Positions 44,438-53,110 of a DNA stretch of 64,000 bases are shown here, piece after piece (the stretch's first letter is position 1; every line of letters begins with the position of its first letter). The notes under the pieces are model-generated. The model made no database searches and had not been told where the DNA came from. It was given only the letters and a program-made list of their open reading frames with translations. The stretch is from Hyphomonadaceae bacterium ML37 (GTDB lineage Bacteria > Pseudomonadota > Alphaproteobacteria > Caulobacterales > Maricaulaceae): positions 372,001-436,000 of the forward strand of contig CP091241.1 of assembly GCA_027627685.1 (NCBI GenBank), in the 5' to 3' direction. Position numbers and translations under genes: made by a program.

Positions 44438-45256
44438 ATGCCCGCGTCTGACCGCGTCGCCATCGTCACCGGAGCCGCCAAAGGCATTGGCGCCGCCTGC
44501 GCCCGCCGCTTTGCCGAAGAGGGCCTGCGCGTCGTCATCGCCGATGTGGACGATCTGGCCGGTGAGGTGCTGGCCGATGAGCTGGGTGCGGGCAAGGAGC
44601 GCGCGATCTTCGTCCAGTGCGATGTGTCCGACACGTTGGCGGTCAATAATCTCATGGCCGAAACGCGCTCGGCCTTTGGCCGGGTGGATGTGCTGGTCAA
44701 CAACGCCGCGATCATATCCGCTGGCGATATTCTCGATCTGGAACTGGAGGATTTCGACCGGGTGATGGGCGTGAATCTGCGCGGCGCCTTCCTGGTGGCG
44801 CGCGCCGCGGCGCGCCAGATGGTGGAGCAGATCGAGGAGGAGCAGACCCGCGCCGACGAGTGCCGCCGGCGCTACGCCATCATCAACATGTCCTCGGTCA
44901 ACGCCGTGGTGGCCATTCCCAACCAGCTCGCCTATTGCACCGCCAAGGGTGCGCTCAACCAGCTGACCAAGTCCATGGCGCTGGCGCTGGCGCCCTGGGG
45001 CGTGCGGGTCAACGCCATCGGGCCGGGCTCGGTGAACACCGACATCCTCAAATCAGTGATGGAGGACCGCGCCGCCATGAAACGCATCCTCTCGCGCACG
45101 CCGCTCAACCGCATCGGCGACCCGGACGAAATCGCCGGCGTCGCCTGGTTTCTCGCCTCACGCGATTCCAGCTACATGACCGGCCAATGCCTCTACCCCG
45201 ACGGCGGCCGCCTGGCGCTCAACTACGTCACGCGCCCGGAAGATTATGAGGATTGA
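44438..45256 (+). CDS. SDR-family oxidoreductase
   Basis: Short-chain dehydrogenase of 272 residues. NAD(P)-binding TGAAKGIGAACARRF and the acidic DVDDLAG suggest NAD preference, then VLVNNAAIISAGDILDL, the catalytic Ser region INMSSVNAVVAIPNQL, and the YxxxK pair in YCTAKGALNQLTKS. The loop INVNLRGAF is here MGVNLRGAFLVARAAARQMVEQIEEEQTRADECRRRYAII, unusually long before the Ser. The end FLASRDSSYMTGQCLYPDGGR is typical. Substrate not predictable; carbonyl reductase-type is likely. Confidence 0.9.
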   Translation: MPASDRVAIVTGAAKGIGAACARRFAEEGLRVVIADVDDLAGEVLADELGAGKERAIFVQCDVSDTLAVNNLMAETRSAFGRVDVLVNNAAIISAGDILDLELEDFDRVMGVNLRGAFLVARAAARQMVEQIEEEQTRADECRRRYAIINMSSVNAVVAIPNQLAYCTAKGALNQLTKSMALALAPWGVRVNAIGPGSVNTDILKSVMEDRAAMKRILSRTPLNRIGDPDEIAGVAWFLASRDSSYMTGQCLYPDGGRLALNYVTRPEDYED

Positions 45257-45274
45257 GGATCGCGCCGCCTGCCG

Positions 45275-46158
<884 letters not shown>

Positions 46159-46159
<1 letters not shown>

Positions 46160-46767
46160 TACTCGGTCCTCCAATAGGCGTCGGGCGCGCTGGTCTGCCA
46201 GCGGCTGAGCTCGGCCCAGCCTTCAGCCGCGCGCATGACGGTCTCGATAAACGGGCTCTTGATCGCCTGATAGGCCGCCCGATCCTTCCTGGTCTTCTCC
46301 GCCAGCGCCAGCTTGAAGGCGCCATAATCGCGCCGGGCGGCGGCGTCTGCGCGTAGATAATCGCGCATCAGAAAGGTGCGCCGGGCCGCTGCCGCGCCAT
46401 TTCGCCGGACATGCACATGTACCCGGCGCGAACCCTTGGGTTCGCGGAAATACAGCTTGCGCCAGTCATCCTCGCCCAGCACCGGGGTGGCGTCGGCATG
46501 GGGCGTATCGCTGGTATTGTCGGGCGCATGGCGGAAGCCCGCCTCGGCCATCGCCGCGATGATCGCCTCGGGCTCATCCAGCCGGAACACCAGCGCCTGG
46601 ATATCGATCACGTTCTTGGCCGGCAGGCCCGGCACGGCGGTGGAGCCGACATGATCGACCCGCAGCGCCAGGGCGCGCAGCGCGCCCGCGACACGTTCGG
46701 CCCACTCATAGCCTTCATCGACCCAAGCCGGATCGGGCGGCGTGACGTCGACAGGATCCTTTTTCAT
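46159..46767 (-). CDS. GrpB (UPF0157) family nucleotidyltransferase-fold protein
   Basis: 202 residues. The family signature VDHVGSTAVPGLPAKNVIDIQALV (about residues 38-60) and the LYFREPKGSRRVHVHVRRNG strand are visible, followed by FLMRDYLRADAAARRDYGAFKLAL. GrpB proteins share a nucleotidyltransferase-like fold but have no proven activity. It is the first gene of the pair with mtnP (one-base overlap). Confidence 0.9.
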
Positions 46768-46843
46768 CGGTCGCGTCCGAGTGCTGCGTGGCGGAAAGGT
46801 GATCTGCCTAGCCCAATTCGCCCCGGTTCGAAACGGGGCGCCG

Positions 46844-47104
46844 TCAGACGCTGTCGAACCCGCTGGCAGCGTACTTCACCCCGGCGCGGAACAGGAGCCA
46901 CGCAATGGCGATGCTGGCCGCCGCGGTCACCACCTCGGCGGCGCCGATCACGATCACGGGCACACCGGCCATGAAGCATAGGGCCCAGACAAACGCGCCG
47001 GCGGCACAGAAGACGCATATACCGACAAACAGGGCGCCCGCCGCCGCGGCGATCGCGTCGGCGAGGCTCGCGCGCACAGGGGCGCGCATGGCTTGGTCAG
47101 TCAT
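46844..47104 (-). CDS. Small two-helix membrane protein
   Basis: 86 residues with two transmembrane segments (ALFVGICVFCAAGAFVWALCFM, about residues 22-43, and VIVIGAAEVVTAAASIAIAWLLF, about 50-72). Charged residues at the start (MTDQAMRAPVR) suggest the N-terminus is cytoplasmic. No motif or partner recognised. Divergent from the gene at 47282. Confidence 0.6.
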   Translation of the reverse strand: MTDQAMRAPVRASLADAIAAAAGALFVGICVFCAAGAFVWALCFMAGVPVIVIGAAEVVTAAASIAIAWLLFRAGVKYAASGFDSV

Positions 47105-47281
47105 TGAAAGAACACCTCAAAAAAGGCCGGCAAAGCGCCAGCCTCCCTACAGATGCGCCTTGCCTGCCCCTCGCGGAAGTGGTCCTGAATTGCGCCCGGG
47201 TGCGGCAGGATGTCGCAGCCCTTCCCGCCCGCCCCGAACAGGGGATGGGCGCGCCCGCGGGCGCGGCGCAAAGCTATTGTT

Positions 47282-47749
47282 ATGATGCCCGTGATCCTTC
47301 TGGCGGCCGCCCTGCTGGCGCAATCTGCGGACACCGAGCGCCAGCCTGAACCAGGGCCGGCCCATGATCTCTATTGCGTCCAGACCGGATGGATGAACGC
47401 CTATGCGGGGCGCTGGACGCTGTCCGATCCAGCTGACGAGGCCAGTTTGGCCTTTTTCATCCTCGACCGGCGCACAGGCGCATTTGTCGACGGACAAACC
47501 GCCTCCCGGGCTTTCATCATGGATAGCGGACGGTTCAGCCTGCACCGGACCGGGACCGGCCCCGGCGCCGAGATCGCGGGCGCCGCCCCAGGCCGGACCC
47601 TGCTGTATCATCCGCGCCGCGGTGAACCTGGCCTGGCCATTCGCACCGCGCACGGCGCAGCAGAGCTGTTCGATTGCGAGGATATCTATCCGCCAACGGA
47701 CAGCCCGTTCCTGTTCGAGCGTTTCGGGCGGCCATTGCAGCGCGGTTAG
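47282..47749 (+). CDS. Hypothetical secreted protein (155 aa)
   Basis: A possible signal peptide, MMPVILLAAALLAQS, precedes a mature part beginning DTERQPEPGPAHDLYCVQTGWMNAYAGRWTLSDPADEASLAFFI. It contains two Cys, YCVQ and FDCED, which could form a disulfide. The rest is beta-like (FILDRRTGAFVDG, GRFSLHRTG, GRTLLYHPRRGEPGLAIRT). Not recognised as a known family. Its stop overlaps the end of the opposing gene by four bases. A longer frame from 47210 is not supported. Confidence 0.55.
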   Translation: MMPVILLAAALLAQSADTERQPEPGPAHDLYCVQTGWMNAYAGRWTLSDPADEASLAFFILDRRTGAFVDGQTASRAFIMDSGRFSLHRTGTGPGAEIAGAAPGRTLLYHPRRGEPGLAIRTAHGAAELFDCEDIYPPTDSPFLFERFGRPLQRG

Positions 47750-48783
47750 GGCCGGTCCGGGTCGATCGTCTCCGGGCCGTTCGCCGTGATCAGCGGCCAG
47801 AGAAAACGCAGCTGGATCGCGCCCAGGACAAACAGGATGACACCCTCTGCGGCCCAGACATCGCTGAGCAGCGACCGCCAGGCGATCCAGCCCCCGGCCA
47901 TGACAAGATATCCGCCCAATCCGAGCCACAGGGCGGTCCGGGTGCGGAGCGTCACGCCGCGCGTCAGAATGGCATCCGGGCTCGCCCTTGCGATGCGCCG
48001 CGCCAGCGCCGCTGTGAGGCGGTCATAGCTGTCCGCGTGCTGATGCAGGTCGAGCATGCGCCAGTGGCGCGCGGGGATTCTGAACACCGCGCCCTGACGG
48101 GTTTTGATCCGGGCTTCGGCCAGCAGACCCAGGTCAGGGTGTCCGACATGCAGGCTGACCACGTCGTGCAGATCAACCGAGTGTTCCGCCCCGTCCTGTC
48201 CGCGCCGCCACCACAGGCGGCCGCTGTCCAGCCAGACATGCAAGGTGCGCGCAATCGGCCACGGCCGCACGCTGTGGGCCAGGCGCGAATACTCGCGCGC
48301 GGGGCGGCGTTCGGGCGGCATGGCGAGCCGCCCCAGCGCATTATAGGCGTGGATCATGGCGCGGCGGGCGGCGTCATCGGGCTCATGGGCCATCACTCTG
48401 GACAGGGCGGGGATCTGATCGGCCGCGCCGCTGGCCTGCAGCGCCCGGGCCGCCGCCTCGCGGGTGCGCGGATGGGCGGCGGCGAGCCCGGCGGCGAGGG
48501 CTTCACTTTCATCGGGCGGCAGGTGAGCGAGCACGCCGGACAAATGGCCGGCGGCAGCGCGTGCATCGTCGCGGGCCTCATCATCGCCTGGCGTAGCGGC
48601 ATCGTATGCGCCGTGGACGCTGTCCAGCCGTTCGAAGATCAGGGCGATCTCCTCTGGCCCGCACAGATCGGCGGCCGCGGTCAGGCGCCCGGCATCCGCC
48701 GCTTCTGATGGATGCAGCCCGGCCCGCGCCGCGCGCAAAATGGAGTCCAGCCTGTCCCCGGCCTGATCGCTTTTGCGTCCCAT
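47746..48783 (-). CDS. Hypothetical protein with HEAT-like repeats and a C-terminal membrane pair
   Basis: 345 residues. The first 180 are Ala-rich helical hairpins (HLSGVLAHLPPDESEALAAGLAAAHPRTREAAARALQASGAADQIPALSRVMAHEPDDAARRAMIHAYNAL), the look of HEAT repeats that bind proteins. Residues about 190-270 form a mixed region (LHVWLDSGRLWWRRGQDGAEHSVDLHDVVSLHVG). Two hydrophobic helices (TALWLGLGGYLVMAGGWIAW and AEGVILFVLGAIQLRFLWPL) near the end would anchor it in the membrane. No known family. ATG at 48783 was chosen; a longer frame from 48840 is uncertain. Confidence 0.65.
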   Translation of the reverse strand: MGRKSDQAGDRLDSILRAARAGLHPSEAADAGRLTAAADLCGPEEIALIFERLDSVHGAYDAATPGDDEARDDARAAAGHLSGVLAHLPPDESEALAAGLAAAHPRTREAAARALQASGAADQIPALSRVMAHEPDDAARRAMIHAYNALGRLAMPPERRPAREYSRLAHSVRPWPIARTLHVWLDSGRLWWRRGQDGAEHSVDLHDVVSLHVGHPDLGLLAEARIKTRQGAVFRIPARHWRMLDLHQHADSYDRLTAALARRIARASPDAILTRGVTLRTRTALWLGLGGYLVMAGGWIAWRSLLSDVWAAEGVILFVLGAIQLRFLWPLITANGPETIDPDRP

Positions 48784-48836
48784 GGCGTCGAGTTTAGGCG
48801 TGCATCGCGGCGCGTAAATGGCCGTTTCAGGGCGCC

Positions 48837-49559
48837 TCAACCCGGCGTCAGGCGCAGGGCGTGCAGGCGCCTATAATCGTCCATCGCAGCGTCCGCCACC
48901 GCCTGCAGGTGCGGGGACAGTCGGGGCAGGTCGCCCTCTGGCCCGGCGAAGCCGGTGCTGGCGTGCACGGACGCGTACCAGTGGGACGCCCAGACACCGT
49001 CCTCGGGCCGTCCGCCCTTGGGCCAGTTCAGCATGGCCGGGTCGAACGCGATGCCGAGCGCAGCGCACAGGGCGGAAAGGGCAGCGCGCGGATCAGCTCT
49101 GATATCGGCGCTGTCGATAACCAGGGCGGGAAGACCGAGCGCGGTCACCGCGTCATAGAGCGCGCCCTGTTGAGGAAAGCCCAGATCGTCCACCGTGGGG
49201 TTTTCATGGCGCGCATCAAAGCTCGCCGCGACGCGGGCCGGATGCCGGATCAGGAAGACATTCGCGCAGGACGTGATCCAGTCGCGGCCAAACCCGTCCA
49301 GCATGTGGTGGCACATATGCTTTTGATAAAACAGAGCTTTGCCGCCCGGGACCGGGCCGGTGAGGCGCGCGATCACGGCGTCCGGATCGGTCTCGCCAGC
49401 GCCGATCACGGCGTCGCGCATGGGGTGATCCAGCCCGGTGCGGGCCAGATAGGCGGCGTAGAAGGGCTCGTCGATCACGGCGCAGTCGGCGCGCGAGGCG
49501 AATGAATACATCAGCGCGGTGGAGAGATTGCGCGGTCCGGACCACATGGCGAGGCGCAT
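48837..49559 (-). CDS. Sulfotransferase-like P-loop protein coupled to a class IV aminotransferase
   Basis: 240 residues from ATG 49559. N-terminal nucleotide loop MWSGPRNLSTALMYSFASR is a degenerate form of the PAPS-binding loop, and FLIRHPARVAASF (about residue 104) matches the 3'-phosphate motif (Arg, then Ser). DEPFYAAYLARTGLDHPMRD and QKHMCHHMLDGF lie in the catalytic area. It starts four bases after the aminotransferase stop and is surely in the same operon. I recall, without checking, that plants and some bacteria fuse this domain pair. Whether it really transfers sulfate is unknown. Confidence 0.78.
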   Translation of the reverse strand: MRLAMWSGPRNLSTALMYSFASRADCAVIDEPFYAAYLARTGLDHPMRDAVIGAGETDPDAVIARLTGPVPGGKALFYQKHMCHHMLDGFGRDWITSCANVFLIRHPARVAASFDARHENPTVDDLGFPQQGALYDAVTALGLPALVIDSADIRADPRAALSALCAALGIAFDPAMLNWPKGGRPEDGVWASHWYASVHASTGFAGPEGDLPRLSPHLQAVADAAMDDYRRLHALRLTPG

Positions 49560-49563
49560 GGCG

Positions 49564-50463
49564 TCAGGCTCCGACAAGGTGTTTGTAGAGCTTGCGGATT
49601 CGCGCTGTGACGGGACCGGTCTCGCCGGTTCCGATCACCCGCCCGTCTATCAGCCCCACCGGCGTCTGGGCGCCGAATGTGCCGGACAGGAAGGCCTCGT
49701 CCGCGCCGTAGCAGTCGACCAGCGAGAAATTGCGCTCAAATACAGGGATGGCGTTTGCGCGGCACAGTTCGATCACCTTGCGCCGTGTAATCCCGTTCAT
49801 GCAGTAATCGCCGGTGGAGGTCCAAACCTCGCCCTTGCGTACAATAAAGAAATTGCAGGCGTTTGTCGTGTTAACGAACCCATGAACGTCCAGCATCAGC
49901 GCCTCGTCTGCGCCCGCCTTCTCGGCGGCTATGCAGGCCAGAATGCAGTTCAGCTTGGAGTGAGAGTTGAGCTTGGGGTCCTGGGTCATGGGCAGGCCAC
50001 GCATATGCGGGACGGTGGCGAGGCGCACGGGCCGTGGAATGGCCGGTCGCGAATGTTCCATGATGATGACAAGAGTGGGCCCCTGTCGTGACAAGGAGGG
50101 GTGCTGGAAGGGTCGTGTCTTGACCCCGCGCGTCACCATCAGCCGGGCATGGGCGTCGCTGACCATGGAATTGGCTTCGCGGGTCTCTTCCAGCGCAGCG
50201 GCGAGGTCGTCTTTCGTGCGCCCGATGTCGAGATCGATGGCGCGCGCGGCCTCGAACAGACGGTCGAGATGCTCATCGAGGAACGCCCAGCGGCCGTTGT
50301 AGAGCCGCAGGCCTTCCCACACCCCGTCGCCCAGCATGAAACCGCTGTCATAGACGCTGACCAGTGCTTCGGCCTTTGGTTTGAGTGCGCCGTTGACCCA
50401 GATCAGGATCGCCTCGTTGCGCGCATCCTCTTCGGCCTGGTGGGTGGTGACGGGCTGGGTCAT
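49564..50463 (-). CDS. Class IV aminotransferase, branched-chain-aminotransferase-like
   Basis: 299 residues, fold type IV PLP enzyme. [48 protein letters not shown] is the family start, VTRGVKTRP and [32 protein letters not shown] follow, where the Lys of SKLN is the likely PLP Schiff-base residue. In the usual GxxxExxxxNxF motif (BCAT GYISEGAGENLF) the position of the PLP-ring Glu seems to be Thr here ([14 protein letters not shown]). The reaction and substrate are therefore uncertain; BCAT or D-amino-acid type is possible. The start ATG at 50463 follows no strong site; divergent from panD. Confidence 0.8.
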   Translation of the reverse strand: MTQPVTTHQAEEDARNEAILIWVNGALKPKAEALVSVYDSGFMLGDGVWEGLRLYNGRWAFLDEHLDRLFEAARAIDLDIGRTKDDLAAALEETREANSMVSDAHARLMVTRGVKTRPFQHPSLSRQGPTLVIIMEHSRPAIPRPVRLATVPHMRGLPMTQDPKLNSHSKLNCILACIAAEKAGADEALMLDVHGFVNTTNACNFFIVRKGEVWTSTGDYCMNGITRRKVIELCRANAIPVFERNFSLVDCYGADEAFLSGTFGAQTPVGLIDGRVIGTGETGPVTARIRKLYKHLVGA

Positions 50464-50655
50464 GGGAAGGCTCCGGTCGCGACAGACGGTCAGCCTAGCC
50501 AGCGCCGGGCCTGCAGGCCAAGCGTTCGCAGTGTCCGGCCCCGGACGCTTTCCACAGGCAAGGGGGATGCACTCGCGCGCCGGACGCGCTATATGCGCTG
50601 CACAATACCGGCTCGGCAGCCAAGAGGGGCGGGCCGTGTTCGAGGAGCAAACGCC

Positions 50656-51021
50656 ATGCAGCTCACCATGATGAAAGCCAAGCTTCACCGCGCCGTGGTG
50701 ACGCAGGCCGACCTGCATTACGAGGGGTCGATCTCCATCGACGCCGACTTGCTGGAGGCCGCCGGCATCCTGCCGCATGAGCAGGTCGATGTGCTCAACA
50801 TCAATAACGGCCTGCGATTCACCACTTACGCCATCACCGCGCCGCGTGGATCCAAGACGTTCGGGATCAATGGCGCCGCGGCGCGTCTGGCCCAACCCGG
50901 CGACCGCATCATCGTGGTGGCCTATGCCGGCATGGACGCCGAGGCCGCGCGCGTCTACCAGCCCACCGTGGTGCTGCTGGACGAGCGCAATGATGTGGTC
51001 AATCCGCCCAAGGCCGCCTGA
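50656..51021 (+). CDS. panD: Aspartate 1-decarboxylase (precursor)
   Basis: Makes beta-alanine for pantothenate and CoA. 121 residues. [56 protein letters not shown] contains the self-cleavage site Gly-Ser (in YEGSI) at residue 25-26, where Ser becomes the pyruvoyl cofactor. [22 protein letters not shown] completes the family. GAGGAG precedes the ATG; the frame runs open to 50101 but that part lies in the divergent region. Convergent with argE, 18 bases apart. Confidence 0.97.
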   Translation: MQLTMMKAKLHRAVVTQADLHYEGSISIDADLLEAAGILPHEQVDVLNINNGLRFTTYAITAPRGSKTFGINGAAARLAQPGDRIIVVAYAGMDAEAARVYQPTVVLLDERNDVVNPPKAA

Positions 51022-51039
51022 GCGCAGACCGGGCGCGCC

Positions 51040-52197
51040 TCAAGCCGACAGGCGCAGCTCCAGTTTTTTCAGGAAGGCCATGCAGGCGTCCAGCTCGCTG
51101 GCCACGATGAATTCGTCGGGCTGGTGGGCCTGGGCGATGGAGCCGGGCCCGCAGATGACGGTGGAGAAGCCCGCTTCCTGAAATTGCCCGCCCTCAGTGC
51201 CATAGGCGACCACGCGCGGAGCGTTGTCGCCGGTGATGGCGCGCGCCAGCGCCTCGGCCTCGCCCATCTCTTCGGGACGCAAGGGCGGCACGTCGGACAT
51301 CACGGTGACGGTCACGCGCGCATCCGGCGCGGTGCGGCGCATCGTGGCTTCCACCTTGCGCGCTTCCTCCACAAGACGGGCGCCCAGGCCCGGCCCGTCA
51401 TCCCAGGGCGCCGGGCGCATCAGCGCCTCGAACCAGGCTTCGCGCGCCAGAATATTCACCGCCGACCCCCCGCCCATGCGTCCGATGGTCAGCGTGCCGT
51501 AGGGCGGGTCGAACGGGCTGTCCGCTGGCGCCGCGGCCTTCAGGCGCGCAGCTTCCTGCGTCAGCCAGTGCATCAGGCCGGCGGCATGGGTCACGGCGCA
51601 GGCGCCGCTTTCCACCAGGCTTGAATGAGCTTCCTTGCCGGTCAGCTCCACACGCACCGAGTAGAGGCCCTTATGCCCGCTCACCACCTGCATTTCGGTG
51701 GGTTCGCCCACGATCACGCAGGACGGCCGGGGGCTCTGCGCGGCGATGCGCGCGATCATGGCGGGGGCGCCGAGGCACCCCACCTCCTCGTCATGGGAGA
51801 GCGCAAAATGCACCGGGCGCTTCAGGCTCGCGCGCGCTAAGTCCGGCGCGGCGGCCAGTGCGCAGGCGATGAAGCCCTTCATGTCGCACGAGCCGCGCCC
51901 GTAGAGCCGGCCGCCCCGTTCGGTCAGGACCCAGGGATCGCTGGACCAGGCCTGGCCGTCTACCGGCACCACGTCCGTGTGGCCTGACAGGACGACGCCG
52001 CCATCCACATCCGGGCCGATCACGGCATGCAGATTGGCCTTTGTCCCGTCAGCGTTCGCGACCCGCTCACAGCGCGCGCCCAGACCGGACAGATAGGCCT
52101 CTACATGGTCAATCAGCGCCAGATTGGAGTGGCGCGAGGTGGTGTCGAACGCCACCAGCTCGGTGAGCCAGTCGCGCGCGCTTTTGTGTGCGGTCAT
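51040..52197 (-). CDS. argE: Acetylornithine deacetylase (M20 family)
   Basis: Removes acetate from N-acetylornithine in arginine synthesis; also similar to other M20 amidohydrolases. 385 residues. Metal-binding residues are in LSGHTDVVPVDGQAW (His and catalytic Asp), GRGSCDMKGFIA, SHDEEVGCLGAP (catalytic Glu), VGEPTEM and near the C-terminus SIAQAHQPDEFI (final His). The dimer domain includes KGLYSVRVELTGKEAHSSLVESGACAV. ATG at 52197 is chosen over TTG at 52200. Other M20 activities such as succinyl-diaminopimelate desuccinylation cannot be excluded. Confidence 0.88.
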   Translation of the reverse strand: MTAHKSARDWLTELVAFDTTSRHSNLALIDHVEAYLSGLGARCERVANADGTKANLHAVIGPDVDGGVVLSGHTDVVPVDGQAWSSDPWVLTERGGRLYGRGSCDMKGFIACALAAAPDLARASLKRPVHFALSHDEEVGCLGAPAMIARIAAQSPRPSCVIVGEPTEMQVVSGHKGLYSVRVELTGKEAHSSLVESGACAVTHAAGLMHWLTQEAARLKAAAPADSPFDPPYGTLTIGRMGGGSAVNILAREAWFEALMRPAPWDDGPGLGARLVEEARKVEATMRRTAPDARVTVTVMSDVPPLRPEEMGEAEALARAITGDNAPRVVAYGTEGGQFQEAGFSTVICGPGSIAQAHQPDEFIVASELDACMAFLKKLELRLSA

Positions 52198-52215
52198 CAA
52201 ATCGTTCCGATGAGA

Positions 52216-52965
52216 TCAGGGCGTTTCGGCCGACACGCCCTGATCAGGCAGGCCGAGCAAGGCGAGGCGGAACACCAGCGCCTGATTGGGGCCGATCGGC
52301 CCGCCGCGTGTCCCGTCTGCGCCGTAGGCGAGGTTTGCCGGGATGAACAGCGTCCATTCTTCACCCAGATTCATCAGCGGCAGGGCTTCGACCCAGCCGG
52401 CGATCAGCCGGTCGGAGGGAAACACCGCCGGGGCGCCGCGGGCGAAGGAGGAATCGAACACCGTGCCGTCAATGAGCTGGCCTTCATAATGGACCTGCAC
52501 CCGCTCGCCGGCGCGGGCGAGGGACGGGGCGTCGTCTACCGCCTGATCGATGCGGAACTGGAGGCCCGAGGCCAGGGCGAACACGCACGGATTGGCGGCA
52601 TTGGCTTCGAGGAAGGCCGCCGAGACGGCGGTATTGTACTGGCTGGTGTTCTGGTCTGACGTGCGCTCGGGCATTGCAAACGCGCCATCCTCGCGGCCCT
52701 CGCGATTGCAGGCGCGCGCCTCGCCGACAATGGCCGCGATCTCGGGGTCAATACCGGCCTGCGCCTGTTCCTGCTCGGCGATGAAGGCGTTCAGGATTTC
52801 GGCGGCGTCGCGCTCATTGCCTGTGAGCTCGCCTGTTTCCGCCGCGGCCGATTCCTCGGGCGTGGCCGCCGGGGTGGTCTCGGGCGCGGGGTCGGAGGCG
52901 GGCGGCTCACCGCAGGCGGCGAGCACGATCAGGGCGGCGAAGGCGGGAGCAAGGGCGCGGATCAT
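52216..52965 (-). CDS. FKBP-type peptidyl-prolyl isomerase lipoprotein
   Basis: 249 residues. Signal and lipobox MIRALAPAFAALIVLAAC put the lipidated Cys at residue 18, followed by a Pro/Glu/Ala-rich linker of about 40 residues. A helical region (ILNAFIAEQEQAQAGIDPEIAAIVGEARACNREG) precedes the FKBP domain: GERVQVHYEGQLIDGTVFDSSFARGAPAVFPSDRLIAGWVEALPLMNLGEEWTLFIPANLAYGADG and VFRLALLGL. Most FKBP active-site residues (Tyr, Asp, Phe, Trp and the IPxxLAYG loop) are present. A periplasmic or outer-membrane chaperone like FkpA/Mip is likely. Confidence 0.92.
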   Translation of the reverse strand: MIRALAPAFAALIVLAACGEPPASDPAPETTPAATPEESAAAETGELTGNERDAAEILNAFIAEQEQAQAGIDPEIAAIVGEARACNREGREDGAFAMPERTSDQNTSQYNTAVSAAFLEANAANPCVFALASGLQFRIDQAVDDAPSLARAGERVQVHYEGQLIDGTVFDSSFARGAPAVFPSDRLIAGWVEALPLMNLGEEWTLFIPANLAYGADGTRGGPIGPNQALVFRLALLGLPDQGVSAETP

Positions 52966-53057
52966 GGGTCATATCCTCGTGAGGCCGTGACAGGTTGCGG
53001 TAATCTAGTGCGTTTCGCGCGCAACCGGGACCGGGTTGCGCAGGTCGAACGAAAAAA

Positions 53058-53085
53058 AGGCCCCGGCGCAGGTGCGCCGGGGCCT
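53058..53085 (-). terminator. Intrinsic terminator of the S9 peptidase gene
   Basis: On the minus strand a 12-bp GC stem (53085-53074 with 53069-53058) with AGGT loop is followed by a T-run of seven (reading 53058 down to 53052). Lies 25 bases after the stop codon at 53111. Confidence 0.85.
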
Positions 53086-53110
53086 GACGGCCGGTTTCAG
53101 CGGTTGACGC

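Noticed and set aside
50464-50895. 144-codon N-terminal extension of the class IV aminotransferase
   Set aside because: The enzyme has its normal start at 50463; the extension covers the divergent panD start and has no homology.
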